From: a virus
Length of the DNA: 44,016 nt
IMG/VR virus record: IMGVR_UViG_3300008516_000235
Span: 1-44,016 of that record
Direction: 5' to 3' (one strand)
Shown: piece by piece, positions 8,807 to 16,844 of the stretch
Position numbering within the stretch: position 1 is the stretch's first letter
Layout: each line of letters begins with the position of its first letter
Notes under the pieces: model-generated
Databases searched by the model: none
What the model was told of the DNA's origin: nothing
Seen by the model: the letters and a program-made list of their open reading frames with translations, nothing else
Made by a program: the position numbers and the translations under genes

Positions 8807-9378
8807 GCAGCGTTGCGCGAGTGACTATCGGGGGCGTAGCAGATACGACGCTCGGGATCGTCCTTCAGGCAGGCTACGACGAACCCCTGTTGCCGGCGCC
8901 ACGGCAGAGGTTCGTTGAGGTGCCAGGCCGAGCCGGCCGTCACGAGTTCGATGGCGACATGGGGGTGCGGATGCTCAATCTGCCATTCACGATCCTCGGC
9001 GCGACGACTCGCGCGGAACTCGCTGCGTTGATCCGCGATCTGTCCGATCTGCTCGTTGATGATGACGGTTGTCCAGCGGATACGACGATCGTGTTCGACA
9101 AGGAATCGAGCTTGACGTATACGGGCCGCTATGCCGGGCGGGTGCCGATCGAGCGGCTCATCGGTAGCACGGTCGGACAGTTCACGCTGCCGATGCTCTG
9201 TCATGATCCCTATGCCTATGGCGCAGAGGACACGGACATGATGGCGATCACGGCGGCTGATCAGGAGCAGGAAGTGGAGAACGCTGGGGACTTCAAGACG
9301 CCCCCGACGCTCACGTTGACCGTGGCTGTTGGAACGATCACAGGATTCACACTCCTGTGCAGACACGAGAAAGATTAG
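8803..9378 (+). CDS. Distal tail protein (Dit), N-terminal half only
   Basis: The product has 191 residues. The start ATG overlaps the tape measure stop. The N-terminal domain is a clear siphovirus distal tail protein: QRFVEVPGRAGRHEFDGD is the conserved loop of the ring-forming domain, followed by TRAELAALIRDLSDLL and the YTGRYAGRVPI strands. In normal Dit proteins this is followed by a galectin-like C-terminal domain ending in a PG.N motif and RWL. Here the protein stops at TITGFTLLC, just where that domain should begin. The missing part appears downstream in the genes at 11449 and 12966. Confidence 0.82.
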   Translation: MSSVARVTIGGVADTTLGIVLQAGYDEPLLPAPRQRFVEVPGRAGRHEFDGDMGVRMLNLPFTILGATTRAELAALIRDLSDLLVDDDGCPADTTIVFDKESSLTYTGRYAGRVPIERLIGSTVGQFTLPMLCHDPYAYGAEDTDMMAITAADQEQEVENAGDFKTPPTLTLTVAVGTITGFTLLCRHEKD

Positions 9379-9396
9379 AAAGAGAGGTGAGGGACA

Positions 9397-9801
9397 ATGG
9401 CAAGCGGATTCTCGACGGCAATGCGGAATGCGATTCTGACCGCACGATTCAAAACAGCAGCTCCGGTCTATGGCGCGCTGTGCGACGGCGATCCCGGCGA
9501 TGCCGGCGACTTGTCCAATCAGGAGATCGCAGCGTCTCACGACTATGCGCGGACGGCGATCACGTTCAACGACGATGCAGCGGACGGCTCGATTTCTAAC
9601 ACAGCTGTATGTGAATTCCCGGTCGCCAATGGCGGAAACTGGGGCACGATCACTCATCTGGCGATCTGCTCGGGCGATACTGAGGCAGCCGATGACTCGA
9701 TTGCTAGTGGATCGTTGACTGCTTCGAAGGCAATCGACGATGGTGATCAGCTGAAGTTCCCGATCGGCAACGTGGCGGTTTCAATCGCAGCCCAGGCGTA
9801 G
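9397..9801 (+). CDS. Tail fibre-like protein (Gp80-like fold)
   Basis: The product has 134 residues. The motif order is typical of small phage tail or head fibre proteins: an N-terminal helix (FSTAMRNAILTARF), a segment YARTAITFNDDAADGSI, then FPVANGGNWGTITHLAICSG, then SGSLTASKAIDDGDQL and a final strand. It is the first gene inserted between the two Dit halves. Its ribosome-binding site is AGAGGTGAGGG. It may help form the tail tip or a side fibre. Family membership is by remembered pattern only. Confidence 0.65.
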   Translation: MASGFSTAMRNAILTARFKTAAPVYGALCDGDPGDAGDLSNQEIAASHDYARTAITFNDDAADGSISNTAVCEFPVANGGNWGTITHLAICSGDTEAADDSIASGSLTASKAIDDGDQLKFPIGNVAVSIAAQA

Positions 9802-9809
9802 GCGAAACG

Positions 9810-10154
9810 GTGATCCATGAAGCGGAGTGCCGGATCGTCCTATCGCCTGAGCTGCATGTGAAACCGACTCGGGTGGTTGACGCCGGCGTGTGCATGGAAA
9901 TGTTCGCAAGCATTCCATGCGCCGCTGGCACACCTGAGACGAAGATCATTATACGCGGCAAGCATGCCGCTAAGGTGATCGGGCTCCTGGCGCTGTTGAA
10001 TAAGACTGATACAGAGTTGGCCAAAGCAGCCCGTGATTCAGAGTTAGCCGAAGAAGTTGAGGGGTTGACTGAGGCCGAGATCGGTGTGTGGGCACGCCAG
10101 GGCGCCATTGATGAACTGCGCCAGCTCGCAGAAAGGGGGAAAGATGAAGACTAG
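9810..10154 (+). CDS. Hypothetical protein in the tail-tip block
   Basis: The product has 114 residues from GTG 9810. The first 60 residues are beta-rich with two Cys and KIIIRGKHAAKVIGLL. The second half is helical and acidic (DSELAEEVEGLTEAEIG). It overlaps the start of the next gene by 11 bases. I recognise no family. Its place after a fibre-like gene suggests an assembly partner or chaperone, but the sequence does not show this. Confidence 0.6.
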   Translation: MIHEAECRIVLSPELHVKPTRVVDAGVCMEMFASIPCAAGTPETKIIIRGKHAAKVIGLLALLNKTDTELAKAARDSELAEEVEGLTEAEIGVWARQGAIDELRQLAERGKDED

Positions 10155-11436
10155 GGTCGTTTTGGTGCTGTTGCTTGGCGCTCTGATCGGTTGGCTGTGT
10201 AGCGCAGACTACGCAGAGCCGAAGAACATGTGGGAAGGCACCCTTGACACGGACTACGTTGAGGGCACCGATGCCCTGATTTCGATCGGAGATACTACCG
10301 GGTGGCCAGCCCATGGCGTCGTATACATCGACGATGGGAGCGAGTGGATTCTGGTTCGCTACGATTCCCTTGATGCAGGGAATGGCGATCTCGAGACGCT
10401 GTCCGATGCGGATGCTGATTTCGATTCAGCCAGCGGGCAGGGGCACACATTCAGTAGTGGGACGGCTGTGATCCTTGTTCAGGCCGCGGACTACAATCGG
10501 CAGATCGTCGAAGACATCACTGGGGCGGTGGCCGCGGCGGTGTTCTTCGAGGCATCCAACGAGATTGGCAATGATGCGGGGCTAACCTTTGATGCAACGG
10601 ATGATCGCTTGGATATCACGCGGTTGGCGATTGACGCTACGCAGGGCGACTACGGTCTTAAGCTCATCAACACGACTGCAGCCCTGACGGGCGAGCGGAT
10701 CCAAATTTCGCCGCCCTCAATCTGGGAAGGCCGCGGCTGGGAGACAGATGTCGGGTCATCGATGGCTGTAGCTTTTCGTGCCTTCGCTCGTCCGATCACA
10801 GGCGCAGCGGCACCAACTGGGGCATGGGATCTTCAGGCTTCAATCGATGGCGGGGCGTATAGCGGTCTGTTGACAGTTTTCAGCACTGGTTTCGTAGGCA
10901 TAGGAAGAACAACACCAACATCAGCGCTTCATGTATACGCTGCTGATGGAGTTGCAGATAATACATGGGCCGCAGAGTTCAGGAATTTAGAGGGAACAGT
11001 CGGCCGCAACTATGGCATTCTTACGCAGGGTGGTTCGGATGCTTCAGATATAGCGCTAGAAGTCATTGATGTAGCATCTGCGAATCTATTCAGAGTAACC
11101 GGAGTTGGCAATGTAGGCATCGGGACACCGACCTTCGACGGCACGGCGGCGGGATGTCTCACGCTGGCTGCTGCGACAGCACCTGCAGCACACACAGACA
11201 ATCAAGCCTATCTCTGGGCTGAGGACGTGAACGCCGCCGCGGGCTATGCTGGTTTACACATGATGGGCGAGAATGGCGCTAGTTCCATCGAGCAAATCGT
11301 CGTCGGCGTCGTCATCAAGGGAGACACAGGCCAGACGGCCAACCCCCATGAGGGACTCATTGAGATCAACACATTCGACAACACGCTTAAAATGTACGCA
11401 GATGGTGGCTGGCGAGACATTGCGGCAAGCTGGTAG
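10144..11436 (+). CDS. Fibre-like protein with Sec signal peptide
   Basis: The product has 430 residues. The start is ATG 10144 after AGAAAGGGGG. It opens with a textbook signal peptide: two positive residues, then VVLVLLLGALIGWLCSA. The body is acidic, repetitive and beta-rich. It carries two copies of the fibre motif GFVGIGRTTPTSALHV / GNVGIGTPTF, which is widespread in phage tail fibres and in large secreted proteins. The end, DNTLKMYADGGWRDI, is also fibre-like. A secretion signal on a virion fibre is odd. The protein may instead be displayed on, or released from, the host. Either way it belongs to the block between the Dit halves. Confidence 0.72.
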   Translation: MKTRVVLVLLLGALIGWLCSADYAEPKNMWEGTLDTDYVEGTDALISIGDTTGWPAHGVVYIDDGSEWILVRYDSLDAGNGDLETLSDADADFDSASGQGHTFSSGTAVILVQAADYNRQIVEDITGAVAAAVFFEASNEIGNDAGLTFDATDDRLDITRLAIDATQGDYGLKLINTTAALTGERIQISPPSIWEGRGWETDVGSSMAVAFRAFARPITGAAAPTGAWDLQASIDGGAYSGLLTVFSTGFVGIGRTTPTSALHVYAADGVADNTWAAEFRNLEGTVGRNYGILTQGGSDASDIALEVIDVASANLFRVTGVGNVGIGTPTFDGTAAGCLTLAAATAPAAHTDNQAYLWAEDVNAAAGYAGLHMMGENGASSIEQIVVGVVIKGDTGQTANPHEGLIEINTFDNTLKMYADGGWRDIAASW

Positions 11437-11448
11437 AAAGGGCCTAGA

Positions 11449-12966
11449 ATGCCGAGAGGCTGGGGTAGCAGCAAGTGGGGAGAGAAGCCTTGGGGCGCCG
11501 GGCCGCGCCCCGTTGCTGCGGAGTGTGGTATCTCCGCCGTAGCGACCCTGTCGCCTGATGGTGATCTGCTTGCTGATGGCGCGGCTACTCTTGCTTCGGT
11601 TGCTAGTCTATCCGGCCAATCGATACGAGTACAGCCGGGTGCAGCGGCCGTTGACGTAGTGGGTTCTCTGGTAATCGATGGGGATCTCATTGCGAAAGGA
11701 GTGCTAGTAGTCAACATCGTCGCGACACTGGCCGCTCAGTCTACACGGGTACAGCCTGGAGCATGGACAGCCGACATCGTTGCATCGTTATCAGCGCTCT
11801 CTACGCGAGTACAACCGGGGGCACTGGCAGCCAGCATCGTTGCAGCGTTGTCCGCTCAGTCTACGCGAGTACAGCCAGGCATGTCTGCGATTAGCTCGGT
11901 GGGTTCTCTGGCGATTGACGGCGACCTGATCGCGTCGGCAGTTGCCGCCATTTCGAGTGTGGCGTCTCTGAGCGTAGATGCAGATCTCATCGCCAGCGCA
12001 GCAGTCGCTCTTGCGATTATCGTGAGTCTGTCTGCTCAATCCACGCGAGTACAGCCAGGCGTGGCGGCTCTCAGCACATTGGGCTCCGTGGCAATCGATG
12101 GCGATCTGATCGCGAAGGGCGTCATGGCGGCCAGTATCATTGCCTCATTGTCTGTAGATGGGGATCTGCTTGCAAAGGGCCTGGCTGCGATTGCCGCATT
12201 AGGATCTATGTCCATAGACGGTGATCTAATCGCCAAAGGGGTAGCAGCGATTCAGGCGATCGCTAGCCTCTCGGCACAGTCTACGCGAGTACAACCCGGA
12301 GCGGTGACGGCCAGCATCATTGCATCATTGGTTGCACTGTCTACCCGCGTACAGCCCGGAGCGCTGACGGTTGAGAGCATTGCAGCGGTGGCTCTTGTGG
12401 GCGCGTTGCTCGCCAAAGGTGTAGTCGCGATCGAGGTCGGGCATGAGATGGATTGGAGTCCGCCGAAGTGGGGACAGTTGCCGTGGGGCAAACCCTCATT
12501 CTCAGGCGCTGCTCCAAGAGGCTCTGTTCCTGGGGCCTCGCTGTCGATCGATGGTGATCTGATCGCGAAAGGCGCTGCGGCGGTCAATGTCGTTGCAGCA
12601 TTGTCAGCACTGTCTACACGAATACGGCCAGGGGCGGCCGTCATTGCGGCACTAGCCTCTCTGTCTCTTGATGGTGATCTGATCGCGGAAGGTGTTTGTA
12701 CCATCACGGCTGTGACCGAGCTCGAGTTGATCGGCCTCGCCTATCTGACAGAACTCCTTGGTTATGCGGGATCCCTGGCCCCCGGTGATGTGCTTGTGAT
12801 TGACGCTGATCTCCAGACTGTGACGCTTAATGGAGCAAACGCGACACAGTACTTTACTGGCGACTTCTGGCAGTTGTGGCCGGGGACGAATGAAGTTGAG
12901 TACAAGAGTACTGGCGACGTGCCGACGGCCTCGCTGAAGATTGACCACGAGCCGAGGTGGTTGTGA
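11449..12966 (+). CDS. Repeat-array tail protein ending in a Dit C-terminal domain
   Basis: The product has 505 residues. It begins with a WG-rich head (SKWGEKPWGAG). About fifteen 20-residue repeats follow, each ending either in STRVQPG or in DGDLIAKG. A second WG-rich head then appears near residue 345 (PPKWGQLPWGKP), followed by two and a half more repeats. The last 85 residues are a Dit-type C-terminal domain, with PGDVLVIDADLQTVTLNG, then LWPGTNEVEY and the final RWL. It looks like two head-plus-repeat genes fused in tandem. The repeats may form an extended or solenoid stalk that carries the terminal domain. The function is unknown. Confidence 0.75.
   Translation: MPRGWGSSKWGEKPWGAGPRPVAAECGISAVATLSPDGDLLADGAATLASVASLSGQSIRVQPGAAAVDVVGSLVIDGDLIAKGVLVVNIVATLAAQSTRVQPGAWTADIVASLSALSTRVQPGALAASIVAALSAQSTRVQPGMSAISSVGSLAIDGDLIASAVAAISSVASLSVDADLIASAAVALAIIVSLSAQSTRVQPGVAALSTLGSVAIDGDLIAKGVMAASIIASLSVDGDLLAKGLAAIAALGSMSIDGDLIAKGVAAIQAIASLSAQSTRVQPGAVTASIIASLVALSTRVQPGALTVESIAAVALVGALLAKGVVAIEVGHEMDWSPPKWGQLPWGKPSFSGAAPRGSVPGASLSIDGDLIAKGAAAVNVVAALSALSTRIRPGAAVIAALASLSLDGDLIAEGVCTITAVTELELIGLAYLTELLGYAGSLAPGDVLVIDADLQTVTLNGANATQYFTGDFWQLWPGTNEVEYKSTGDVPTASLKIDHEPRWL
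11581..12420 (+). repeat. 60-bp tandem repeat array with two alternative half-units
   Basis: Fourteen consecutive 60-bp units fill this stretch without a break. Each unit has a common first half (about A-S-I-I-A-S-L-S). The second half comes in two types, ending STRVQPG or DGDLIAKG. The order from the left is A B A A A B B A B B B A A B. An imperfect unit precedes the array and about 2.6 units follow at 12534..12693. The period is a multiple of three, so gain or loss of units keeps the frame. Confidence 0.88.
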
Positions 12967-13256
12967 TGGCAATCGCAAAGGGCGCGGTGGCAATCGTAGC
13001 GACGACCGAACTTGAATTAGTTGGCCTTGCCTATCTGACCGAACTCCTTGGCTACACCGGTAACCTCACGCCGGGTGATGTGCTCGTCATCGATGTCGAT
13101 GCGATGACGGTCAAACTGAATGGAGCTGATGCACGGGCCAACTTTACAGGTACATTCTGGAAGCTCTGGCCGGGGACGAATGAAGTGGAGTGGAAGAGCA
13201 CCGGTGATGTGCCGACTGCTAGCCTTGAGAGCAAGCATGAGCCGAGGTGGTTGTGA
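12966..13256 (+). CDS. Free-standing Dit C-terminal domain (tandem duplicate)
   Basis: The product has 96 residues. The start ATG overlaps the previous stop in TGATG. It begins with half a repeat unit (AIAKGAVAIVATTELEL), then gives a second copy of the Dit C-terminal domain found at the end of the preceding gene. The two copies share GLAYLTELLGY, LWPGTNEVE and STGDVPTASL, and both end HEPRWL. The DNA around both stop codons is also the same (GAGCCGAGGTGGTTGTGATG). It is therefore a tandem duplicate. It could pair with the Dit N-terminal half from 8803 to rebuild a two-chain Dit. Confidence 0.75.
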   Translation: MAIAKGAVAIVATTELELVGLAYLTELLGYTGNLTPGDVLVIDVDAMTVKLNGADARANFTGTFWKLWPGTNEVEWKSTGDVPTASLESKHEPRWL

Positions 13257-15295
13257 TGCAAGCCCCCGTGGTGATCTACGATACGAGCATGAACAAGGTT
13301 GCTTATCTCCCCCTGGCCTTCGATGTGGCCTACGAACTGCGTGCCAACGAAGTTAGCCGGGCGTGGTTCTCGATTCCGCTTGACGACGTTCATCTCTCTG
13401 AGGTGGTGGAGCTACGCTTCGCCGAGATCTTCGACGGCGATCGGCGAATCGAGCTGTTCCGGATCATCAAGAGCTGGAAGAGCCGGGACGGTAGTCAGGA
13501 GGGGATGCGCTTCGAGTGTGAGCATGTTCTGGCGACATTGATGGACGACCAGTTCGACGACACGTTCTACGCCGGGGCAGTTGACGGGACCAGCCAGGCG
13601 ATCACCGACATCCTCGCCGAACAGGGCACCGGGCGCTGGCAGAAAGGGACCGTCGCGTTTTCGGAATCCTACCTCTACGAATGGGCGCGGGGCGTTAGCC
13701 TGCTCAAGGCGTTGCTTGACTTGCCGAAGCGATTTCAAGAGGGCTATTTCTGGACCTACGACACCACGAGTTATCCGTGGACGATTAACCTGATTGCGCC
13801 GCCGACAATGATTACCGCCTATATTGACTATGCTCGTAACCTCAAGTCGATCAGCCGCGAAACCGACATGACTGGTGTGGTGACCAAGCTGTACGCCTGG
13901 GGCGCCGGGGCCGGCGCCGATCAGATTGACATTAGCTCAGAGGAGCCCGGCGGCCTGACCTATCTGACAAACAACACGGGCAGCTACGGGACTATCGTTC
14001 ACCATTGGACCGATCAACGATACAACACCGCGGCCGAACTCTACGCCGCCGCGCAAGAGAAGATCGCCATTCTCTCGGAGCCGCGGTACGTATACAGGAT
14101 CGACGCAGCCGACCTCTACCGCCTGACGGGGGAATCGATTGACTCGTTTGCGATCAGCACGCTCGTCAAGGTCACTGACGAGGGCCTGGACATCGCGGCT
14201 GACGTGCGGGTGATGGGCATCCGCAAGTCGGACGTGAAGGGGTCGCCCGGCGAGGTGCGCTACGTGCTGGCCAACAAGGGCGAGGAGTTCGACTTCGAAG
14301 AGCGCCTGAAGTCGAATGACCTGTCGGGAATCACAATCTCCAATATCCCCGGCGGTGTGCTAGGCGCCCTCCCCACTCCCCCGACTGATCCGGGGCTCTA
14401 CTGGACCACGGACTATGGCGGCTATCACGATGGGACCAACTGGAAGACCTACATCGACATTGTTGGCCGCCTCTACGCCCAGCATGACGATTGCTATTTC
14501 CGGTTCGATCCGGTTGAGGGAACGTTGGACATCAAGGCCGAAATCACGATCACCGGCGGCACAGGCGTTGGCAATCTAGGTGATGCCGGGAATCTAGCGG
14601 TACTCAACGTGGTAGGCACGGCACAGATCGACAATCTCGCGGTGACGAATGCGAAGATTGCGAACTGCTCGATCAGCAAGCTCACGACTGGTACGCTCGA
14701 CGCACAGGTTATCACTCTCGCCAACGCTGGGGCGATCCGGTTAGGGAAGACGAGCTACGCCGATAACACGGCGGGGTTCTGGCTTGGTGAGGGCGGGGTC
14801 AACGCGTTGTTCAGCATCGGCGACGCGAGCGAGTATTTCAAATGGACAGGCTCAGGGATTTACTTCTCTGGGTCAATCACAGGGAAGATTACAGCCAATC
14901 TTGATCTAAACGACCAGACCCTCTACAACGCGAACAAAATCATCGCCGGTGCAACGGATGACGGGAACAGCAAGATCAACGTCGATGGCGATAAGTGGTT
15001 CGGCGAGACTGGCGCAAGCACGTATCTGTACCTTGCTGATGCGGGTTCTCTGCGCTGGAACACATCAGGGAAGGTCTATTCCGGGGGCGACCTCGAGCTA
15101 GAGACCGGCGGGACTGGTGACATCATCCTTGACGCGGCAAGCGAGATCAAGCTACAGGTCGACGGCGGAACGGTAGCAACGCTTCAGGCAATCGTCGCAA
15201 CGGACGCAGTGGCGCTTAAGATTGGACACGAAGGACTCATGACATTTGATGTCGGCGGAGTAGTTCGATACCTAGCATTTAGGGAGGCGGTATGA
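13256..15295 (+). CDS. Tail-associated (Tal-like) tip protein with variable C-terminus
   Basis: The product has 679 residues. The start ATG overlaps the upstream stop. The N-terminal 350 residues resemble siphovirus tip proteins (Gp37-like or prophage endopeptidase tail type): RIELFRIIKSWKSRDG, FECEHVLATLMDD, and NLKSISRETDMTGVVTKLYAWG. Position after the Dit parts fits this. From about residue 365 it becomes a fibre-like receptor-binding region (PTPPTDPGLYWTTDYGGYHDG, ANAGAIRLGK, ITGKITANLDLNDQ). No protease active-site motif is obvious to me. It probably forms the hub and the first host contact. Confidence 0.8.
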   Translation: MQAPVVIYDTSMNKVAYLPLAFDVAYELRANEVSRAWFSIPLDDVHLSEVVELRFAEIFDGDRRIELFRIIKSWKSRDGSQEGMRFECEHVLATLMDDQFDDTFYAGAVDGTSQAITDILAEQGTGRWQKGTVAFSESYLYEWARGVSLLKALLDLPKRFQEGYFWTYDTTSYPWTINLIAPPTMITAYIDYARNLKSISRETDMTGVVTKLYAWGAGAGADQIDISSEEPGGLTYLTNNTGSYGTIVHHWTDQRYNTAAELYAAAQEKIAILSEPRYVYRIDAADLYRLTGESIDSFAISTLVKVTDEGLDIAADVRVMGIRKSDVKGSPGEVRYVLANKGEEFDFEERLKSNDLSGITISNIPGGVLGALPTPPTDPGLYWTTDYGGYHDGTNWKTYIDIVGRLYAQHDDCYFRFDPVEGTLDIKAEITITGGTGVGNLGDAGNLAVLNVVGTAQIDNLAVTNAKIANCSISKLTTGTLDAQVITLANAGAIRLGKTSYADNTAGFWLGEGGVNALFSIGDASEYFKWTGSGIYFSGSITGKITANLDLNDQTLYNANKIIAGATDDGNSKINVDGDKWFGETGASTYLYLADAGSLRWNTSGKVYSGGDLELETGGTGDIILDAASEIKLQVDGGTVATLQAIVATDAVALKIGHEGLMTFDVGGVVRYLAFREAV

Positions 15296-15624
15296 CAAAG
15301 AGCGACACGAAGAAGCTGGAAATCGGGCGACAGGTTGAAGTCCCACGCGGGATAACTCCGCCACAACTAGACGGCCATCCGATAACGATCGGCGAGCTGA
15401 TCGTGCGGATTCTCCCTGTGGTCAACAGCGGATCGGACTATCTGCGGGCGTGGAATCTCACACTAGACATTGACCGGGCGATTGGTGCAGACGAGACGGT
15501 CTTCGAGCTGCGCAGTGACGATCTGCGGACACTCAAGAAGACCTGTATTGATGCGAACCATCACGAACTGTGGGGCCAGAACTGGGTGAAGGCAAATCTA
15601 GACAAGGCATTCGAAGAAGCGTAG
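15292..15624 (+). CDS. Hypothetical protein after the tail tip gene
   Basis: The product has 110 residues. The start ATG overlaps the stop of the tip gene. The first 35 residues are polar with a KLEIGRQVEVPRG segment. The rest is helical, ending KANLDKAFEEA. It has no signal peptide and no Cys motif beyond a single Cys. Its place at the end of the tail operon, ahead of the membrane protein gene at 15636, suggests a structural accessory or lysis-region protein. I recognise no family. Confidence 0.65.
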   Translation: MTKSDTKKLEIGRQVEVPRGITPPQLDGHPITIGELIVRILPVVNSGSDYLRAWNLTLDIDRAIGADETVFELRSDDLRTLKKTCIDANHHELWGQNWVKANLDKAFEEA

Positions 15625-15635
15625 AAGGAGTAGTC

Positions 15636-15917
15636 ATGGGCTGGGTCAAAGACCTCGCAAGCCTACCGTCGGTCGTCGCGATTCTCGTTGTGTTCACGGT
15701 GTGCATCGGGCTGGTGATCCGCTACATCTCAAAGCACGTAGTGAGCCCGTTCAAGCTGCTGATCGGCAACCACCTTGACCACATGGTTGACGAGCAGATT
15801 GAGGATCGGCATGAGCGGGCGAAAATGCGAGAATCCCTCGACAAGCAGACAAAAGCGCTAGGCGAGCAGAGCATGGAATTTCGGCGACTGTGTGAGCGGC
15901 TGAATGGCAAGGGTTGA
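15636..15917 (+). CDS. Small membrane protein, holin-like
   Basis: The product has 93 residues from ATG 15636, after GAAGGAG. Residues 10 to 32 form one membrane helix (SVVAILVVFTVCIGLVIRYI). The rest is a charged helix that may be a coiled coil (ERAKMRESLDKQTKALGEQ). A single N-terminal membrane span with a charged tail at the end of a tail operon is compatible with a holin or spanin-type lysis protein. It is equally compatible with an unrelated membrane anchor. A promoter-like sequence begins at its stop codon. Confidence 0.6.
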   Translation: MGWVKDLASLPSVVAILVVFTVCIGLVIRYISKHVVSPFKLLIGNHLDHMVDEQIEDRHERAKMRESLDKQTKALGEQSMEFRRLCERLNGKG

Positions 15918-15943
15918 CTTCCCCCCCTGTCTTGCTGTAGACT
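15914..15943 (+). promoter_or_regulatory. Sigma70-like promoter before the holin/secreted-gene block
   Basis: TTGACT at 15914 is followed after 18 bases by TAGACT at 15938. The spacer contains a C-run and a TG near the -10. A hairpin terminator follows about 30 bases downstream. The pair resembles the arrangement before the portal gene at 38721. Confidence 0.5.
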
Positions 15944-15971
15944 GAGTCAGATCTGCCGGTTTCATAGTCCG

Positions 15972-15998
15972 CGCGATCCCGTAGTACACGGGGTCGCG
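15972..15998 (+). terminator. Rho-independent terminator-like hairpin
   Basis: CGCGATCCCGT and ACGGGGTCGCG form an 11-bp stem (one G-T pair) around a 5-base loop, followed by the T-rich TCTTGCTTT. It would end transcripts from the tail operon and also those begun at 15914 unless anti-terminated. Confidence 0.6.
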
Positions 15999-16060
15999 TC
16001 TTGCTTTGTGAGGAGGATGAGTGGCGAAGATTGAGGAGAAATTCTGGAGGAGGTGAAAAG

Positions 16061-16318
16061 GTGATCAAGACGATCGTAGCGTCCATCAATCTCTTCATCG
16101 TTGCTGTTCGCGGAGGGTTCAAGATTTACGCAGCGACCAAGAGTGATGGATCAATCGAAGAGAAGGTCGCAGCGATTCACGTGCAGCTCGAGAAAATTCT
16201 CGACAAGCTCAAGGCGCTCGCCGCTGCGACTGAACCAGAGTGGGACGATGCGTTTACCGAGACCTTGGCAGAGATTGAACGAGCAATCGCTGAGGCTCTT
16301 ATTGAGCAACTCGCGTAA
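16061..16318 (+). CDS. Small protein with hydrophobic N-terminus
   Basis: The product has 85 residues. I chose GTG 16061 because GGAGGAGG lies just upstream; a longer reading would begin in the terminator region. The first 20 residues (IKTIVASINLFIVAVRGGF) can form a membrane helix. The rest is helical and acidic with a possible coiled coil (EEKVAAIHVQLEKILDKLKAL). It could be a second holin or antiholin partner of the 15636 product, which has a similar plan. This is a guess from topology and position. Confidence 0.6.
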   Translation: MIKTIVASINLFIVAVRGGFKIYAATKSDGSIEEKVAAIHVQLEKILDKLKALAAATEPEWDDAFTETLAEIERAIAEALIEQLA

Positions 16319-16328
16319 GGGGGACGAC

Positions 16329-16829
16329 GTGAAACGAGTAGCAGCTGTTAGTCTGTTGTGTTTGCTGTTGAGTGTGCCAGCACTCGCCGGCGCATACTGG
16401 AATACTGAACTATTCATCCAGACCAACTCGGTGATCGTGGAAGCATGTTTCGGCTACGACTTCGTCGACTTCATCGGCGCTTCGGGATACAAGGTCTCCG
16501 GCGATCTGTTCTACGCGGATGACAACATCGCGCTATGGAGTGCGCCAGGCAAGGTGAGTCAAGTCGGCATGTCGTTCGAACTGAAATCGCCGCGGAATGA
16601 GGCCGGGCGGATCCCCGATCGATGGGTGTTCGCCGTCGACATGACTACGGATCTCCATTCCGCGATTCCAGACCACATGTTCCGGCCTGAACGATCAGAC
16701 CTATCGGTAACGCTCACGGCACTGATCGGCAATTGGACGTTCTTCGCGCGAGTAGCCTACCCGCTAGACTACTACGATCCATTCAGCGGCAACCTCCTTC
16801 CGTCATTCGGCCTCTCCGGGCGGTACTGA
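16329..16829 (+). CDS. Secreted protein of unknown function, possible beta-barrel
   Basis: The product has 166 residues from GTG 16329, after GGGGGAC. It has a clear signal peptide: KR, then VAAVSLLCLLLSVPALA. The mature part has alternating hydrophobic and polar residues, many aromatic residues, and ends in an aromatic residue (LSGRY). This is compatible with a small outer-membrane-type barrel, but the sequence does not prove it. The start region (GTGAAACGAGTAGC) is shared with several other genes of this phage. The role is unknown; it could remodel the host surface. Confidence 0.65.
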   Translation: MKRVAAVSLLCLLLSVPALAGAYWNTELFIQTNSVIVEACFGYDFVDFIGASGYKVSGDLFYADDNIALWSAPGKVSQVGMSFELKSPRNEAGRIPDRWVFAVDMTTDLHSAIPDHMFRPERSDLSVTLTALIGNWTFFARVAYPLDYYDPFSGNLLPSFGLSGRY

Positions 16830-16844
16830 CGGACCTCCTCGGAA

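Noticed and set aside
14495-14520. A T-loop-like TTCCGGTTCGATCCGG in the tip protein gene
   Set aside because: It lies in a well-supported coding region, and no acceptor stem flanks it.
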